From assembly GCA_016098155.1 (NCBI GenBank), contig JAAAJB010000538.1:1-24554 (forward strand): a stretch of DNA of 24,554 bases, read 5' to 3'. The notes beneath the pieces are model-generated. The model saw only the letters and a program-made list of their open reading frames with translations. It did no database searches and was not told the origin of the DNA. A program made the position numbers and the translations under genes. Shown piece after piece: positions 1 through 9,158 of this stretch. Source of the DNA: Actinomortierella ambigua (taxonomy: Eukaryota; Mortierellomycota; Mortierellomycetes; Mortierellales; Mortierellaceae). Each line of letters starts with the position of its first letter. Position 1 is the first letter of the stretch.

Positions 1-317
1 TCAGCGGTTGTTGGGAAAGCAAAGTCTGCTGCCAGTTCCGCCTTTGCTATCAATGTTCCTTACTGAAGATAGAATTTGAATGCCATCGCCTTGATCTATT
101 TTTCGCAATATTGACAAACAAAAGGTTGATTTCGAGCCGAAAAACACGGGATATGGTACATCTGTCATTATGATCCACCCCGCCATACATATTCCTGCAT
201 GGCGCCTGAAATGCTCCAGAAATATCGATAATAACTGGATCCTTGTAAATCGATGGCTGCTCGATGAAAGCACCTTAATATCACGGAATGCTTCTCGTAA
301 AGTTCCTGTCGAATGGA
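1..317 (-). pseudogene. Possible degenerate 3' coding fragment, two overlapping frames
   Basis: On the minus strand one frame is open from about 317 down to a TAA at 168-170. It reads like protein, with segments such as ELYEKHS, RAAIDLQGSSYYRYF and AMQEYVWRGGS. A second frame then carries on to a TGA at positions 3-1, with segments MTDVPYPVFFGSK and SSVRNIDSKGG. The two overlap around 165-190 as they would if a frameshift split one older frame. There is no usable ATG upstream in the first frame; a CTATGG at 318-323 puts a TAG or a 3' splice site just before it. I do not recognise the protein. It may be a decayed gene end, an exon of a gene running beyond the window, or chance. Confidence 0.2.
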
Positions 318-884
318 CTATGGTGAGTTAGCCAAGTCTGCAGGCGAGGCTTGGTGAAGCACGAAAATGAGCCTCTTGCTCAGTCTCAAATATATATATA
401 CAAAGAAGAAGAATGATGCAGGTCTAAAGAACGGTTCAGAAGAGCAACTAAAGACATCAGTACCCCCCCCACTTACTAGCATGTTTTTCTTCCGCCTGCG
501 TTCAAACCTGGACACCATCCTCCTCGATATTTGGCTTTGTAACTCTGTCTGTCTTTATTGAAAACTAGTCTCTCCCTCTCTGTCTCTCTTTATTGCAATC
601 TAGCCTCTCAGTTTTTCTCTCCAGGCTCAAGCGGACAGCAGCATTCGATAGGTCGTGGTCCAACGAACCGATTGGTGTATGGCGGAAGGTGCTACGACAT
701 CTGTGCGTGGAGAAAAGCGGAAAAGAGTGCAGGCACGTTGGACAGGATGAACTAGCAAAAAAAGAAAGAAAACGGCAACAACAACTGCAACGGCAAGAGC
801 ACAGCACTTTGCGCGCGGAACTGGACATTGTCCATCGCAGACTCGACATAGCTGGGAGACATCGAGTCGCAACGACCACAACCA

Positions 885-1046
885 ATGCCACCACTCACTG
901 GCTCTCTGCTGTTGCGTGCGTCAGTAGGGGTCCGACAATGGTCCCGCAGTGTCGTGTTGCCATCCGCCACCGCCGTTGCAGCTGTCTTAGGTGGCAGAGT
1001 TGGTCCTTTGGGCGATACCAACCATCGGCCGAGGACCACAGAGTAG
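885..1046 (+). CDS. Possible 53-residue ORF with presequence-like N-terminus
   Basis: The ATG sits in a reasonable context (ACCAATGCC) and opens a 53-residue frame ending in TAG. The first 22 residues, MPPLTGSLLLRASVGVRQWS plus RS, are rich in R, S and L, lack acidic residues and resemble a mitochondrial targeting presequence. An alanine/valine-rich stretch follows. It could be a small mitochondrial protein, the first exon of a decayed gene, or chance. No splice partner was found and no family is recognised. Confidence 0.15.
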   Translation: MPPLTGSLLLRASVGVRQWSRSVVLPSATAVAAVLGGRVGPLGDTNHRPRTTE

Positions 1047-1295
1047 AGCATGGAATCTTCAGTCCAGAGTAGAGCATTGAACCGTCAGTCCTGGCCTGGG
1101 CGATATCCCACGCACGTTGGCAATGTCAAACCGGTTTTAGTATTTGTCCTCAATACGCGCTTTGGCTTATTTTAGTGTTTGCCCTCTCCACGCGTTTTTG
1201 GTTTGGCTTGAATTATCCACCAGAGCATGATATAGAGGCAAGAAAGAGAGAGGGCACACTGCCTTGCCCTGTACATGCTTCGCGGGATTTGAATA

Positions 1296-1301
1296 TTTAT
1301 T
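1296..1301 (-). terminator. AATAAA poly(A)-type signal overlapping stop of F-box gene
   Basis: On the minus strand the sequence is CAATAAATATT, so the TAA stop of the F-box gene lies inside an AATAAA hexamer. If used, the 3' UTR would be very short. Confidence 0.4.
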
Positions 1302-3126
1302 GATTTTGCCAAGTAGATGTGATCTCTGAAGGCCACTTGAAGCTGCTGGAGAGTTCTGGTTCTGGTGGATAAGGGCTATGAGGTCCAGTGGAGTCGAGGG
1401 CGACAATTTTTAGAGAGGGCATGTGGTCTTGGAGCCACTGCCGGTATGGAGGATCCTCTGGGATCGGAGCACAGGTCAGCTCGCGTAGATTGGGCCAGTG
1501 TTGTTTCATCCATCGCAGCTCTGGCAGCTCTTGCAAGAATCGACCCCGCCCACGATGGAGACGCTCCAGCTTGGACAGGCCTGCAAGGTACACCAGGCCG
1601 TTTTCAAGCGACCATGTCAGACAGGTGCGGTTCATCTTCTTGCCACGGCGACAACACTCTGTCGAGAAATCCAGCTCGCGCAGATGGATCAGGTCACCCA
1701 GTCGTTGCATGAGGAGCCGCTCGGTCTTGACCCAATCCCTCCAGCTCTCTCCTGTCTTGATCGACCTCTTCTTCTTCTTCTTCCCTATATTCATTCCCAT
1801 CTCGTCGCTATCCATCTTGTAAGCGTCAACGCCCGGTGGTTCTGGAAAGATGGGGATATCTTCCATATGGCGCGGTGGGGCATCTGTCAGACAATGACCC
1901 CGATCCAAGTACAGCGGTATGCGCAACACCTCGAGCTGAGTGCAAGCCCATCGATTTATATGGAATAGATGGGGTCTGACACCAAGGAGCTGGTGCCGGA
2001 CATGGATAGGGTTGTGTGACTGGACGACAAGTGACTTGAGCGCACGACAATTGATCAAAATGATGCTCAGGCCCTTGAATTCTCCATCGTACCAGGGCGT
2101 GGAGTGAAACGTGAGATGCTCAAGCCTCGCTGAAAAGTGATCTGCCACAAAGACCATTTCCGTTATGGGACCTGAAAGGATGTTGAGTTCACGGATCGAT
2201 TGCTTCGGAAGCGCCTTCAAAATGGTCTCGATCGAGTAGTACATCCAGGAACCGCGCGGTACCCGCAACGTGCACGACCGGAGACGCGGCAAATTCTTCT
2301 GCAGCTGGTCTAGGGCTTCCTGTGAGGCTTTGATGAGGCCGAGGTAGCGAACGTGTAAATGCTCAAGATTGGGACATTGGTTGAGGAGCGACACCATTTC
2401 GTCGTCGATAGTCTCCTGCTCCAGGACGAGCCGCTTGAGACTCTGGAAGGAAATTTGGTCACTCGGGACAGTCGGGATGATACAAGTCAAGCCAGGAACG
2501 CTAGCCTTTGAAAAATGCTCCCATCGACGGCGGAGGTGGAGGCTTTTGAGCCTTGGCAGACAGGCCAGCAATTGCACCAACCAGGAAGTGGGTAGTTTGC
2601 CGCACGACAGAGAGAGATGCTGCAATCGAGGAGATTTTTGTGCAAGGCGTGCCAGCATAAAGCAAAAGTCGTCGTGGGTACGAGTTTGCATATCAACGTG
2701 GATATCCAGTGTCTGCAGATCAGGATTCGCGTCAACAAGGGCCGTGTACACGTCAAAGTGTTGCTGGCAACCAATGGAGGCGTGGATCTCACGGAGCTGG
2801 GACCTGCACTCTTGAGCCACGATCTGATAGAGCTCGTCTTCACAGGAATTGTCGTCTTTCGGGTTTCGGAGCAGTGGCCAGTGGAGATATCGAATATGGT
2901 GGACATGCTTGCGCAGAACGGCTGCCCTGGTGCGAGCTAAGGCATCGGTGACGAGAGAGTCGGCACGAAGACGACGCGGTGGGGGAAGACGAAGCGTGGA
3001 CCAGACGATCGGCACATAGTTGGCGTACCATGACTTGCAGACAAGTGTACACGCCTTTTGGTCAGCGGTCGTCAGGTGCTGAGCAATCAACAGGGCCAGC
3101 TCAGGGGGATGCTGGGATGGATGCAT
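1297..3126 (-). CDS. F-box / leucine-rich-repeat protein
   Basis: Single-exon gene of 609 aa. Residues about 6-45 form an F-box-like segment: PPELALLIAQHL, then LVCKSWY, then VPIVWSTLRL. This is the pattern by which F-box proteins bind Skp1 in SCF ubiquitin ligases. The rest is a chain of irregular leucine-rich repeats, with LQHLSLSCGKLP, LEHLHVRYLG and LRELNILSG as typical units, presumably the substrate-recognition part. A lysine-rich patch (GKKKKKRS) lies about two thirds of the way along. The reading frame stays open upstream to 3318 but has no ATG there; the ATG at 3126-3124 comes directly before the F-box and is chosen. The stop is inside an AATAAA hexamer. Large families of such proteins are common in Mortierella-type fungi. 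The substrate is unknown. Confidence 0.85.
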   Translation of the reverse strand: MHPSQHPPELALLIAQHLTTADQKACTLVCKSWYANYVPIVWSTLRLPPPRRLRADSLVTDALARTRAAVLRKHVHHIRYLHWPLLRNPKDDNSCEDELYQIVAQECRSQLREIHASIGCQQHFDVYTALVDANPDLQTLDIHVDMQTRTHDDFCFMLARLAQKSPRLQHLSLSCGKLPTSWLVQLLACLPRLKSLHLRRRWEHFSKASVPGLTCIIPTVPSDQISFQSLKRLVLEQETIDDEMVSLLNQCPNLEHLHVRYLGLIKASQEALDQLQKNLPRLRSCTLRVPRGSWMYYSIETILKALPKQSIRELNILSGPITEMVFVADHFSARLEHLTFHSTPWYDGEFKGLSIILINCRALKSLVVQSHNPIHVRHQLLGVRPHLFHINRWACTQLEVLRIPLYLDRGHCLTDAPPRHMEDIPIFPEPPGVDAYKMDSDEMGMNIGKKKKKRSIKTGESWRDWVKTERLLMQRLGDLIHLRELDFSTECCRRGKKMNRTCLTWSLENGLVYLAGLSKLERLHRGRGRFLQELPELRWMKQHWPNLRELTCAPIPEDPPYRQWLQDHMPSLKIVALDSTGPHSPYPPEPELSSSFKWPSEITSTWQNQ

Positions 3127-3742
3127 GCCGAAGGTGAGAAGGAGCAATGAGAGATTGGATGAGGCAATGAATTCGACATGGCCGTGAGAAAGAAGGCAGA
3201 GAACTGCTGCTCTTCTGAGGAGAGGGGAAGTGGGATAGATTGTGTGTGTGCTGTGTTGTTGTTGAGTTGTTGTGTTGTGTGCATGTGCGAGTGGGGGAGG
3301 GAGATTACGAGAGAGCACCTACTCCACTCATTTTCCTCTCAGGACACCATGCGCCTGGCGCTAGCCCCTCTTCCTCCTCCTCTCCTGTGCTACCCCGGAA
3401 CTGTCTGCTCCGCCTCTTTTCCTCTACTGGCCAAGAGCTCGGTTCCGTGACTCATGCCACCCAACCCCACACCACCTTTTCTTCTTCATTTGCCACGAGT
3501 GAAAGCCCGGACAAAACAAAAAATGAAAACGAAAGTCAGCAGCAAAAGAGAGTGAGAACAAGGAATGTTAGGAAGCCAACTTACCAGCCAGCCTAACTAC
3601 AACTACTACATACGTAGTTGGCACGCCGCACCATTGAGCCGTCTCATGGCTGAGACATGCCAAAACTTTGTCTGCTACCCCCCGCCCGGCTCTCATTCTT
3701 CTTCTTCTGTTCTTGTTTCAACAAGGACGCGCGATGTCGGAG

Positions 3743-4111
3743 TCAACAAAGCGGAGTGTTTGTCGTGTGAGGCCGGCTACGCCAACAGGCGCGAGACTGG
3801 GTAGACTGGGTACGTAGTATATACGAAGAGTTGAAGAGTAGATGCGCACTGCCGAGTGTGAGCTTGCCCTGCAGCTGGAAGTGGAGGGGAGGGGGGTGCG
3901 CAACATGTGGAGAAAGAAGCAGTAGACATACCATGCCTGGTGGATTATGATACAGTACATACATATGTCTTTTTTTTTTTGGAAGTTCCTCCTCCTCCCC
4001 CACCTCGGATTCTGTCGACTCTAATAGGATATGGCCGATGGAGTCGTATGGATGTTCATTTCGCTTCCAGCAGTGCTGATCGGTGAAGACGTAGATGTGT
4101 GCAATTGGCAT
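3743..4111 (-). CDS. Doubtful hypothetical protein, 122 aa
   Basis: ATG-initiated minus-strand ORF in the divergent intergenic region. The first about 43 residues look protein-like (MPIAHIYVFTDQHCWKRNE, then DSIGHILLE) and use C- or G-ending codons such as CAC ATC TAC GTC TTC ACC, ending in an acidic run EVGEEEEL. The rest is basic or serine/leucine-rich and looks like chance translation. If real, only the first about 130 nt may be exon, with an intron starting near the poly-A run at about 3970-3980. No family is recognised. Confidence 0.2.
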   Translation of the reverse strand: MPIAHIYVFTDQHCWKRNEHPYDSIGHILLESTESEVGEEEELPKKKRHMYVLYHNPPGMVCLLLLSPHVAHPPPLHFQLQGKLTLGSAHLLFNSSYILRTQSTQSRACWRSRPHTTNTPLC

Positions 4112-4329
4112 GGTGATAGTCTACACGCTCGACAACTTCTATAAGAGTAATATCTGTAGAGAAGGACATAGAGTTACTCTTGGTTGTGCAAATTCTATGT
4201 ATGTCCCACCAGAGTGGAGAGACCTCGCACTACAGGGTATGGAAGTAGTAGGTACATCTCCTATTGTATGTGGCTGAAATTGGTTGCTTAGCGATGCATT
4301 GGGATTGAGTTTCTACCGCTTGCTTCGAA

Positions 4330-4455
4330 GCTCTATTTGCTCTCTTTTTCTCCTTTTCTCTTCTTCTCCATTCGCTCTCTGCGTCTCCTTCCACTCCCCA
4401 CCTTCCTCTCCCCTCCCTTCCTCCCACTCCACCCTTTCTCTCTTTCGCCCTTTCT

Positions 4456-4516
<61 letters not shown>

Positions 4517-4560
4517 TTCCCTTTCTGTTACGACACTTCCTCCCCTCCTAATCACTCAGC
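4330..4560 (+). promoter_or_regulatory. CT-rich promoter / 5' leader of the DUF3712 gene
   Basis: About 230 nt directly upstream of the ATG at 4573 are nearly pure pyrimidine on the plus strand, including the (TC)27 tract at 4459-4512. Long pyrimidine tracts before the start codon are a known feature of well-expressed filamentous-fungus promoters. Their role here is inferred. Confidence 0.4.
4459..4512 (+). repeat. (TC)27 microsatellite
   Basis: Uninterrupted TC dinucleotide repeat of 54 nt in the 5' leader of the DUF3712-type gene, ending about 60 nt before the start codon. Confidence 0.95.
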
Positions 4561-4572
4561 TACCTGCCCGTC

Positions 4573-7500
4573 ATGTCGTCTTCTTCGAGAAACTCGCTGA
4601 CGGAGAAGGACCAGACTGCGCTTCCCTACCCAGAGTCCGAGACGGAATATCTTAGCGTCTCGCGGCGCATGTCCAAGGAGAGCAGCTATGTCTTTAATGA
4701 AAAGGGCCAGGTGGTCAAGGACGCAGATCCAGAGGACAGAGTGTCCTTTGAAGAGTACCAGTACGACTCGCTCGTCAAACCCCACCAGCCACCGCTATAC
4801 CGCCGGCGCAAGTTTTGGATCTGGTGTGGTGTCATCACGGTCGTGTTCCTGGCCATCTTTATCCCACTCCTCATCTTTGTCATCATCCCCGCCATTGCCC
4901 AGAGCGTCCTCAATGGGTCGACCATGACCTTGGTCCAGCTCAACATGACCTCTCCTTCAGAGACCAACATGGATGTCTCCATGAACGTCCAAGTGGGCGG
5001 TATCCCCTCTATATTTAACGCCAAACTCGACTTTACCGAGGAAATCCTGATCTCCTGGAACAACCGTCTCATTGGCGCCATGACCCTTCAACAGGTCGAG
5101 GTCACCAAGGGCAAGGGCTCTATTCAGCAAGTCACTGCGTTTTCCATCAAGGACGGTGCAGCCTTTGCCGATTTTACAAAGTCTATGGTGAGTTGTTTTT
5201 TTTGTTATATGTTTCTACACTTTTACCCCCCACACTCTCTCCACCTTTTATTTTCATTTCCTCGCCTTCCTCCATCACAACACCCTTGCATTTCTCCACT
5301 GCTCCTGTAAATGTTATGTAATCGCGGGTGGCTACAAGGCTCGTGGAGCAGTGTGCTTTTGTGGTTTCCAGGCTAAAGGCAGGTCCCATGGTGGTTGTGT
5401 TGGGGAGATGCTCGTGAGACAGGAGGGGGGGGGGAAGTATTGGATGTACAACTGCATCTACTAGAATACATACATACTCCTCTATTCTCGCAGTGCATTC
5501 AAGTAGTCCTTGCCTTCCATATGCTGGCATGAGGAGACGACAACGAGTGAAAGTGTACACTGGGCACAAGGGCAACGTTAAGGTTTTAACTTTATTCGTC
5601 TCTGGGTCGGACTCTCACGCCACCTGTGAAGCTCTCGGGCAACTCACAAGGGGAGGGGGAGGCAAGACGAAGCCCGTTGAAGATTACACAACATAAGACG
5701 GAGCAAACAGCATAAGAAAAAGAACGAGAGCATCTGTGTGTAGCCTACTGTATGATGTGTTGCCTCAACTGGGCTCGCTTTGTTGTTTCGTCTGCTGGAC
5801 CACACCCGCTTCTCGCTTGCGGTATCCCGACAAAAAAAAAAAGTGTCCCAGCCTGGTTGCTATAGCGACCATATGTCAGAGACACTCGTGCTTTTCGAGT
5901 GGTGCATGCTGTGTTTACGGCTAAAGCTATCGAGTGAGCGACAGAGAGGAGAGAGTGTGCGTAGAGGTGTTTATGCAGGTGGGGTAGACAGAACGAGGCG
6001 GTGATGTTTGAACCCCGTTCGCTTTATTGCAAACTGTTCTTTTGGGGCAGGTGAGCGAAGCTTAGATCTTCAAAAACACATGGACCACTTTGGACACTTT
6101 ACAGTGACCTGGTGGATGGAATCGCCGGCCGGCTGTGGAGAAGAACGACGGAGTTGGGACATTTTTTTTTCGCTCAGTCTAGTCTTTGTGGAGAGCAAGA
6201 GGTTTGGTTAATGGGCCAGTGCATTGCTTTCTCTCTCACACTTTCTCTCTCGCTCTCTCGTCCATCCCTCAACGCGCGTGTTTCTGTGCTGTGCTTGAGA
6301 TTGGGTCTACCGTTGCAGGTCAATGGCACGGCCCATCTACCTCCCCCCCCTCTTTTGTTTGTTCTATCATAAGGCACTAGCCACGTTTTGTTTCTTTTCT
6401 TCCATTCGATCGAGCAGCCAGCAAAGGGGACATGTGTGGTGACAAGTGTACCGTTGGGTGGCACATTGTCGATAGAGAGAGCGAGGGAGAGAGCGAGAGA
6501 GAGAGGGAGTTGTTTGTTTGCTTCCTAAAAATTTACCCTCTGTCGGCTCGTGAAAGTTAATGCCGAGGAAAAGTACCATACAGTTTGGTATCTCATGTGG
6601 GAGACACAAAAACAGAGAGAGACAAGAGTGAGAGCATCGATACTCTGATCCTTCTTTTCTAAGCAACATTTAGTATAGTGTACCTTCCATGGCCGAGCTT
6701 ATCCAACACTAATCCTCTCTGTTCTTCTCTTTATTCCCCTCTCCGCGTATGATGCCTACAGGTTGCAGATGAAACATTCACCTGGACGTTGAAGAGCAAG
6801 GCCAACTTGCACACGCTGGGCCGCGACATCAAGGATCTCAATGTTGAAAAGGATCTCAAGATGCAAGGCAGGTTCCCCTCCCCCTCTCCATGTCGCTATT
6901 CAACAACCATTACGCATATGCGCGCACGAACTAACTCTTCTTTTTTTCTTGTACTTTAAAACAGGTCTGAGCAATTTTGCAGGACTCCGGATTCAAAAGT
7001 TTGACATGCCCAGTGCGGCTCCCGATGGCTCGGGCGCACTGCTCTCTGTCACGGCCGTGATTGCAAACCCATCGCCGATCGGTATGCCCCTTGGCACATT
7101 GACGCTGGATCTGAGCTACGAGGGCACAGCCCTGGGTCGAGTGGTGGCCAAGGGCGTTCAGTTGGTGGGTGGTCAGGACATGGTGCTCCAGCTGGATGGT
7201 GTGCTGCTGAAGCAGGTGAACCAGGCTGACTTGGACCGACTGTCGGTCATGATCTCCAACTATGTCGCCAACAAGGTCACCCTCACCACCGCCAAGACGG
7301 TGTCGGTTCTGCCCGACGGCGTGACACCCATCTCCTGGCTGACGACAGCGCTGACATCGTCGCCCATGGTGATTCCCTTGGTGTCGCCGGAGCCACTGAA
7401 GGTCATCCAGAGCCTGGCCATCAAGGACATGGGTCTGTCGATGCGTCCAGAGGCCCCCTGGGCGCCGACGGCGTTCTCCAATGCCGTCCAGGCCGACTTT

Positions 7501-8895
7501 AAGCTGCCATTCGCGATCCCAGTCACCATTACGGCCTTGAGCAACACGATCATGACCCTGAGCTTCAAGGGCAAGGCGTTGGCAGACCTGACGACGGCGG
7601 TGTGGAACCAGACAGTGTCGGACATGGCAAACAACAAGATTGTGTTTACGCTGCCGCCATCGCCACTCAACATCAAGGACGATGCGCACGAGTCGTTCCA
7701 AAACTTCTTGGTGGATGTTGTCCAGAACACCGACACGGGCTTTGATGTCAAGGGCAGTGCGGATGCGATCGCCACCACACCCATGGGTATTGTTCAGCTC
7801 AAGGTGCCGTTCGAGACGGCAGTGGCGTTGAAGGGCATTGGCTTTGCGACAGCCAAGCCCGCCATCTCCAATGTGACGGTCGTGGGCGGCAACACCGACC
7901 ATGTCTTGCTGGACACCAGCGTCGGCATCAACAACCCATCCATCTTCACAGTCGATGTCGGCCCCGTGAAGCTGCGTCTCCAGGGCACGGTGCGCGGTCT
8001 GACGGACATGGTGGGTGATGTGTTGGTCCCGAATCTCAAGTTTGGTCCTGGTCTGACGGCGCTTCAGAGCCAGATTATGTTCAAGCCCCAGGACGAAAAG
8101 TTTAGGGACGCATTCTTCTCCGAGTACATGGCCAGCAACCGATATGCCGTCGAGATCACGGGCGACGACCAGTCGAGCACGATCGAGTCCCTGAAGCCCG
8201 CCATGGCCGCGCTCAAGCTGGTGACGGACGCGCCTGGTCTGGAGCCCAAGGTCAATTTGATCGCGGGCGCGAATGGTACGCCCACGCTAGGCTCAGTGCT
8301 GGGCAACCGCCAGATCGGATTGACGGTGCAGGCTGTGAACCCGCTCAAGGCAGACTTTGCTCTGAACGGCATTGTCTCGAACGTGTTCTGGAAGGGCCAC
8401 TTCTTTGGTCAGATCATCTCCGGCCAACCTTTCACGGTCGGCGCGGGCCAGACCGTCACTTCGCCCAATCTGATCATGCAGGCGCCCACGGGCTTCCAGT
8501 TTGGTTGGTTCATGACCTCTACGTTCTTGCCTCAGAACCTGGGCGTTTTGAACGGCGCTATCGTCCCTGTCGATATGGTCGGCAATTTCTCTGTCTCCGT
8601 CGGCGGCCCTGCTGGTGCCGGTTACGCTTCCGGTCTTGAGTACAAGCAGGACAATCTTCAGGCCTTCATGAAACTTGACATTTCCTTTACTGGCATGCGC
8701 AGGCGTCGTCTGACCCTCGACGGCGATGAGGAAGAGAACGTTGATGTGGAAGAACGCCGGATTCTGGCCCAGGCCGGTCCCGAGCCCTCCACTCACGACG
8801 CTGAGGCCTATATCCAGTGGCTCAAGCGTCGTCTCATTGCCGAGTACCCCGAGGAGGCCAAGCTGTATGCTGCAGAGCATGGTCCTTTGCTGTAA
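4573..8895 (+). CDS. DUF3712-type single-pass membrane protein (three exons)
   Basis: Exons 4573-5187, 6762-6867 and 6965-8895 join in phase to 883 aa. Residues 1-80 are a hydrophilic N-terminus ending in YRRRK; 81-108 form one transmembrane helix (FWIWCGVITVVFLAIF onward). The basic flank predicts a type II protein with the large C-terminal part outside the cytosol. That part is a series of beta-rich, LEA-like modules typical of fungal DUF3712 proteins, for example KSKANLHTLGRDIKDLNV, FAGLRIQKFDMP and VRLNNPS-like stretches (VGINNPSIFTVDVG). The end is charged (RRRRLTLDGDEEE, then WLKRRLIAEYPEE). The function of the family is not known. Intron 1 is 1574 nt and intron 2 has a GC donor. Retaining intron 1 would stop translation after 245 codons. 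The joins restore continuous family-like sequence, so I prefer one gene to two. The exon 3 reading frame is also open upstream through intron 2. Confidence 0.8.
5855..5870. promoter_or_regulatory. RFX X-box-like palindrome in intron 1
   Basis: GGTTGCTATAGCGACC is a 16-bp imperfect palindrome (7 of 8 pairs match) and fits the RFX-family X-box consensus RYYNYYATRRNRAC over 5856-5869. RFX proteins exist in fungi; yeast Crt1/Rfx1 represses DNA-damage genes. About one match to so degenerate a consensus is expected by chance in a window this size; the symmetry is what makes it worth listing. Confidence 0.35.
6474..6509 (+). repeat. GA-rich imperfect microsatellite
   Basis: Interrupted GA repeat (AGAGAGAGCGAGGGAGAGAG and on) within the long intron of the DUF3712-type gene. 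Confidence 0.8.
6868..6964 (+). other. GC-AG intron 2 of the DUF3712 gene
   Basis: The only join that keeps the reading frame across this 97-nt gap has the donor CAAG|GCAGGT and the acceptor TTTAAAACAG|GTCTGAGC. The alternative GT at 6872-6873 shifts the frame and loses the family sequence. AG|GCAAGT-like donors are the usual form of the rare GC-AG introns. Confidence 0.7.
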
Positions 8896-9158
8896 AACAC
8901 TAATACATGATCATATTTAAAGACCTATAAGCAATCGTTCTTTTGCCAGTGTTTAAAGAGCCGAGTGAAGGGAAAGACACCATTTGCGGACAAAAAAAAA
9001 GCTACTACTTATTGTTTTTGCAGCATTCATGTCGAGAACGAGTGAGTGGGGGAAAAAAGAAGAAGAGTATGTACAAGTATTGCGAGAGTGTATGAAAGAA
9101 GTAGAGGAAAAGTCACGGGCATCTGGGGGGTGTAGTAATATAGAGTGAGGTATGTCGT

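Larger units (their letters stand above)
1..1296. other. Gene-poor flank with weak coding signals
   Basis: No complete gene is recognisable between the window edge and the 3' end of the F-box gene. The stretch has short open frames on both strands, a poly-C run near 466, CT-rich sequence near 565-625 and a lysine/glutamine-rich stretch near 755-800. Two weak coding-like segments (1-317 minus and 885-1046 plus) are listed separately. Part of the segment just beyond the F-box stop is presumably its 3' UTR and downstream region. Confidence 0.5.
3127..4572. other. Divergent intergenic region between F-box and DUF3712 genes
   Basis: This 1446-bp stretch separates two divergent genes and must hold both promoters. 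It has GT-rich sequence near 3240-3280, an A-rich stretch near 3515-3560, a T10 run near 3970 and a strongly pyrimidine-rich end. One minus-strand ORF (3743-4111) is listed separately. I see no clear TATA box or RNA gene. Confidence 0.5.
5188..6761 (+). other. Long intron 1 of the DUF3712 gene (1574 nt)
   Basis: The donor is ATG|GTGAGT and the acceptor is GCCTACAG|GTTGCAG; both keep the reading phase. It is about ten times longer than the other introns in the window (97-218 nt). It contains an RFX X-box-like palindrome (5855-5870), an A12 run near 5831, a G-rich run near 5425, CT-rich sequence near 6230-6262 and a GA-rich repeat near 6474-6509. Minus-strand frames at 5183-5575 and 6367-6669 are open but look non-coding. 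No nested gene or RNA gene is recognisable. Confidence 0.75.

Noticed and set aside
593..1072. 159-codon plus-strand ORF
   Set aside because: Low-complexity Arg/Gln/His-rich translation without an upstream promoter or family pattern; probably chance.
3127..3318. N-terminal extension of the F-box protein
   Set aside because: The frame is open but begins at GTG with no ATG, is low complexity, and the F-box lies right after the ATG at 3126.
4313..4555. Minus-strand Arg/Glu repeat ORF
   Set aside because: Simple translation of the CT tract.
5188..6761. tRNA or snoRNA in the long intron
   Set aside because: No T-loop GGTTCGA-type motif or paired C/D boxes could be found by eye.
6841..6964. Independent start of the DUF3712 C-terminal part at ATG 6841
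   Set aside because: That frame reads through an intron; exon 2 in the other phase gives family-like sequence continuous with exon 1.
6931..7902. Minus-strand open frame of 323 codons opposite the DUF3712 exon
   Set aside because: It is the antisense shadow of a G/C-ending coding exon; His/Arg/Gln-rich content and no domain pattern.
8293..8880. Minus-strand open frame of 195 codons
   Set aside because: Antisense shadow of the same exon, with no recognisable motif.
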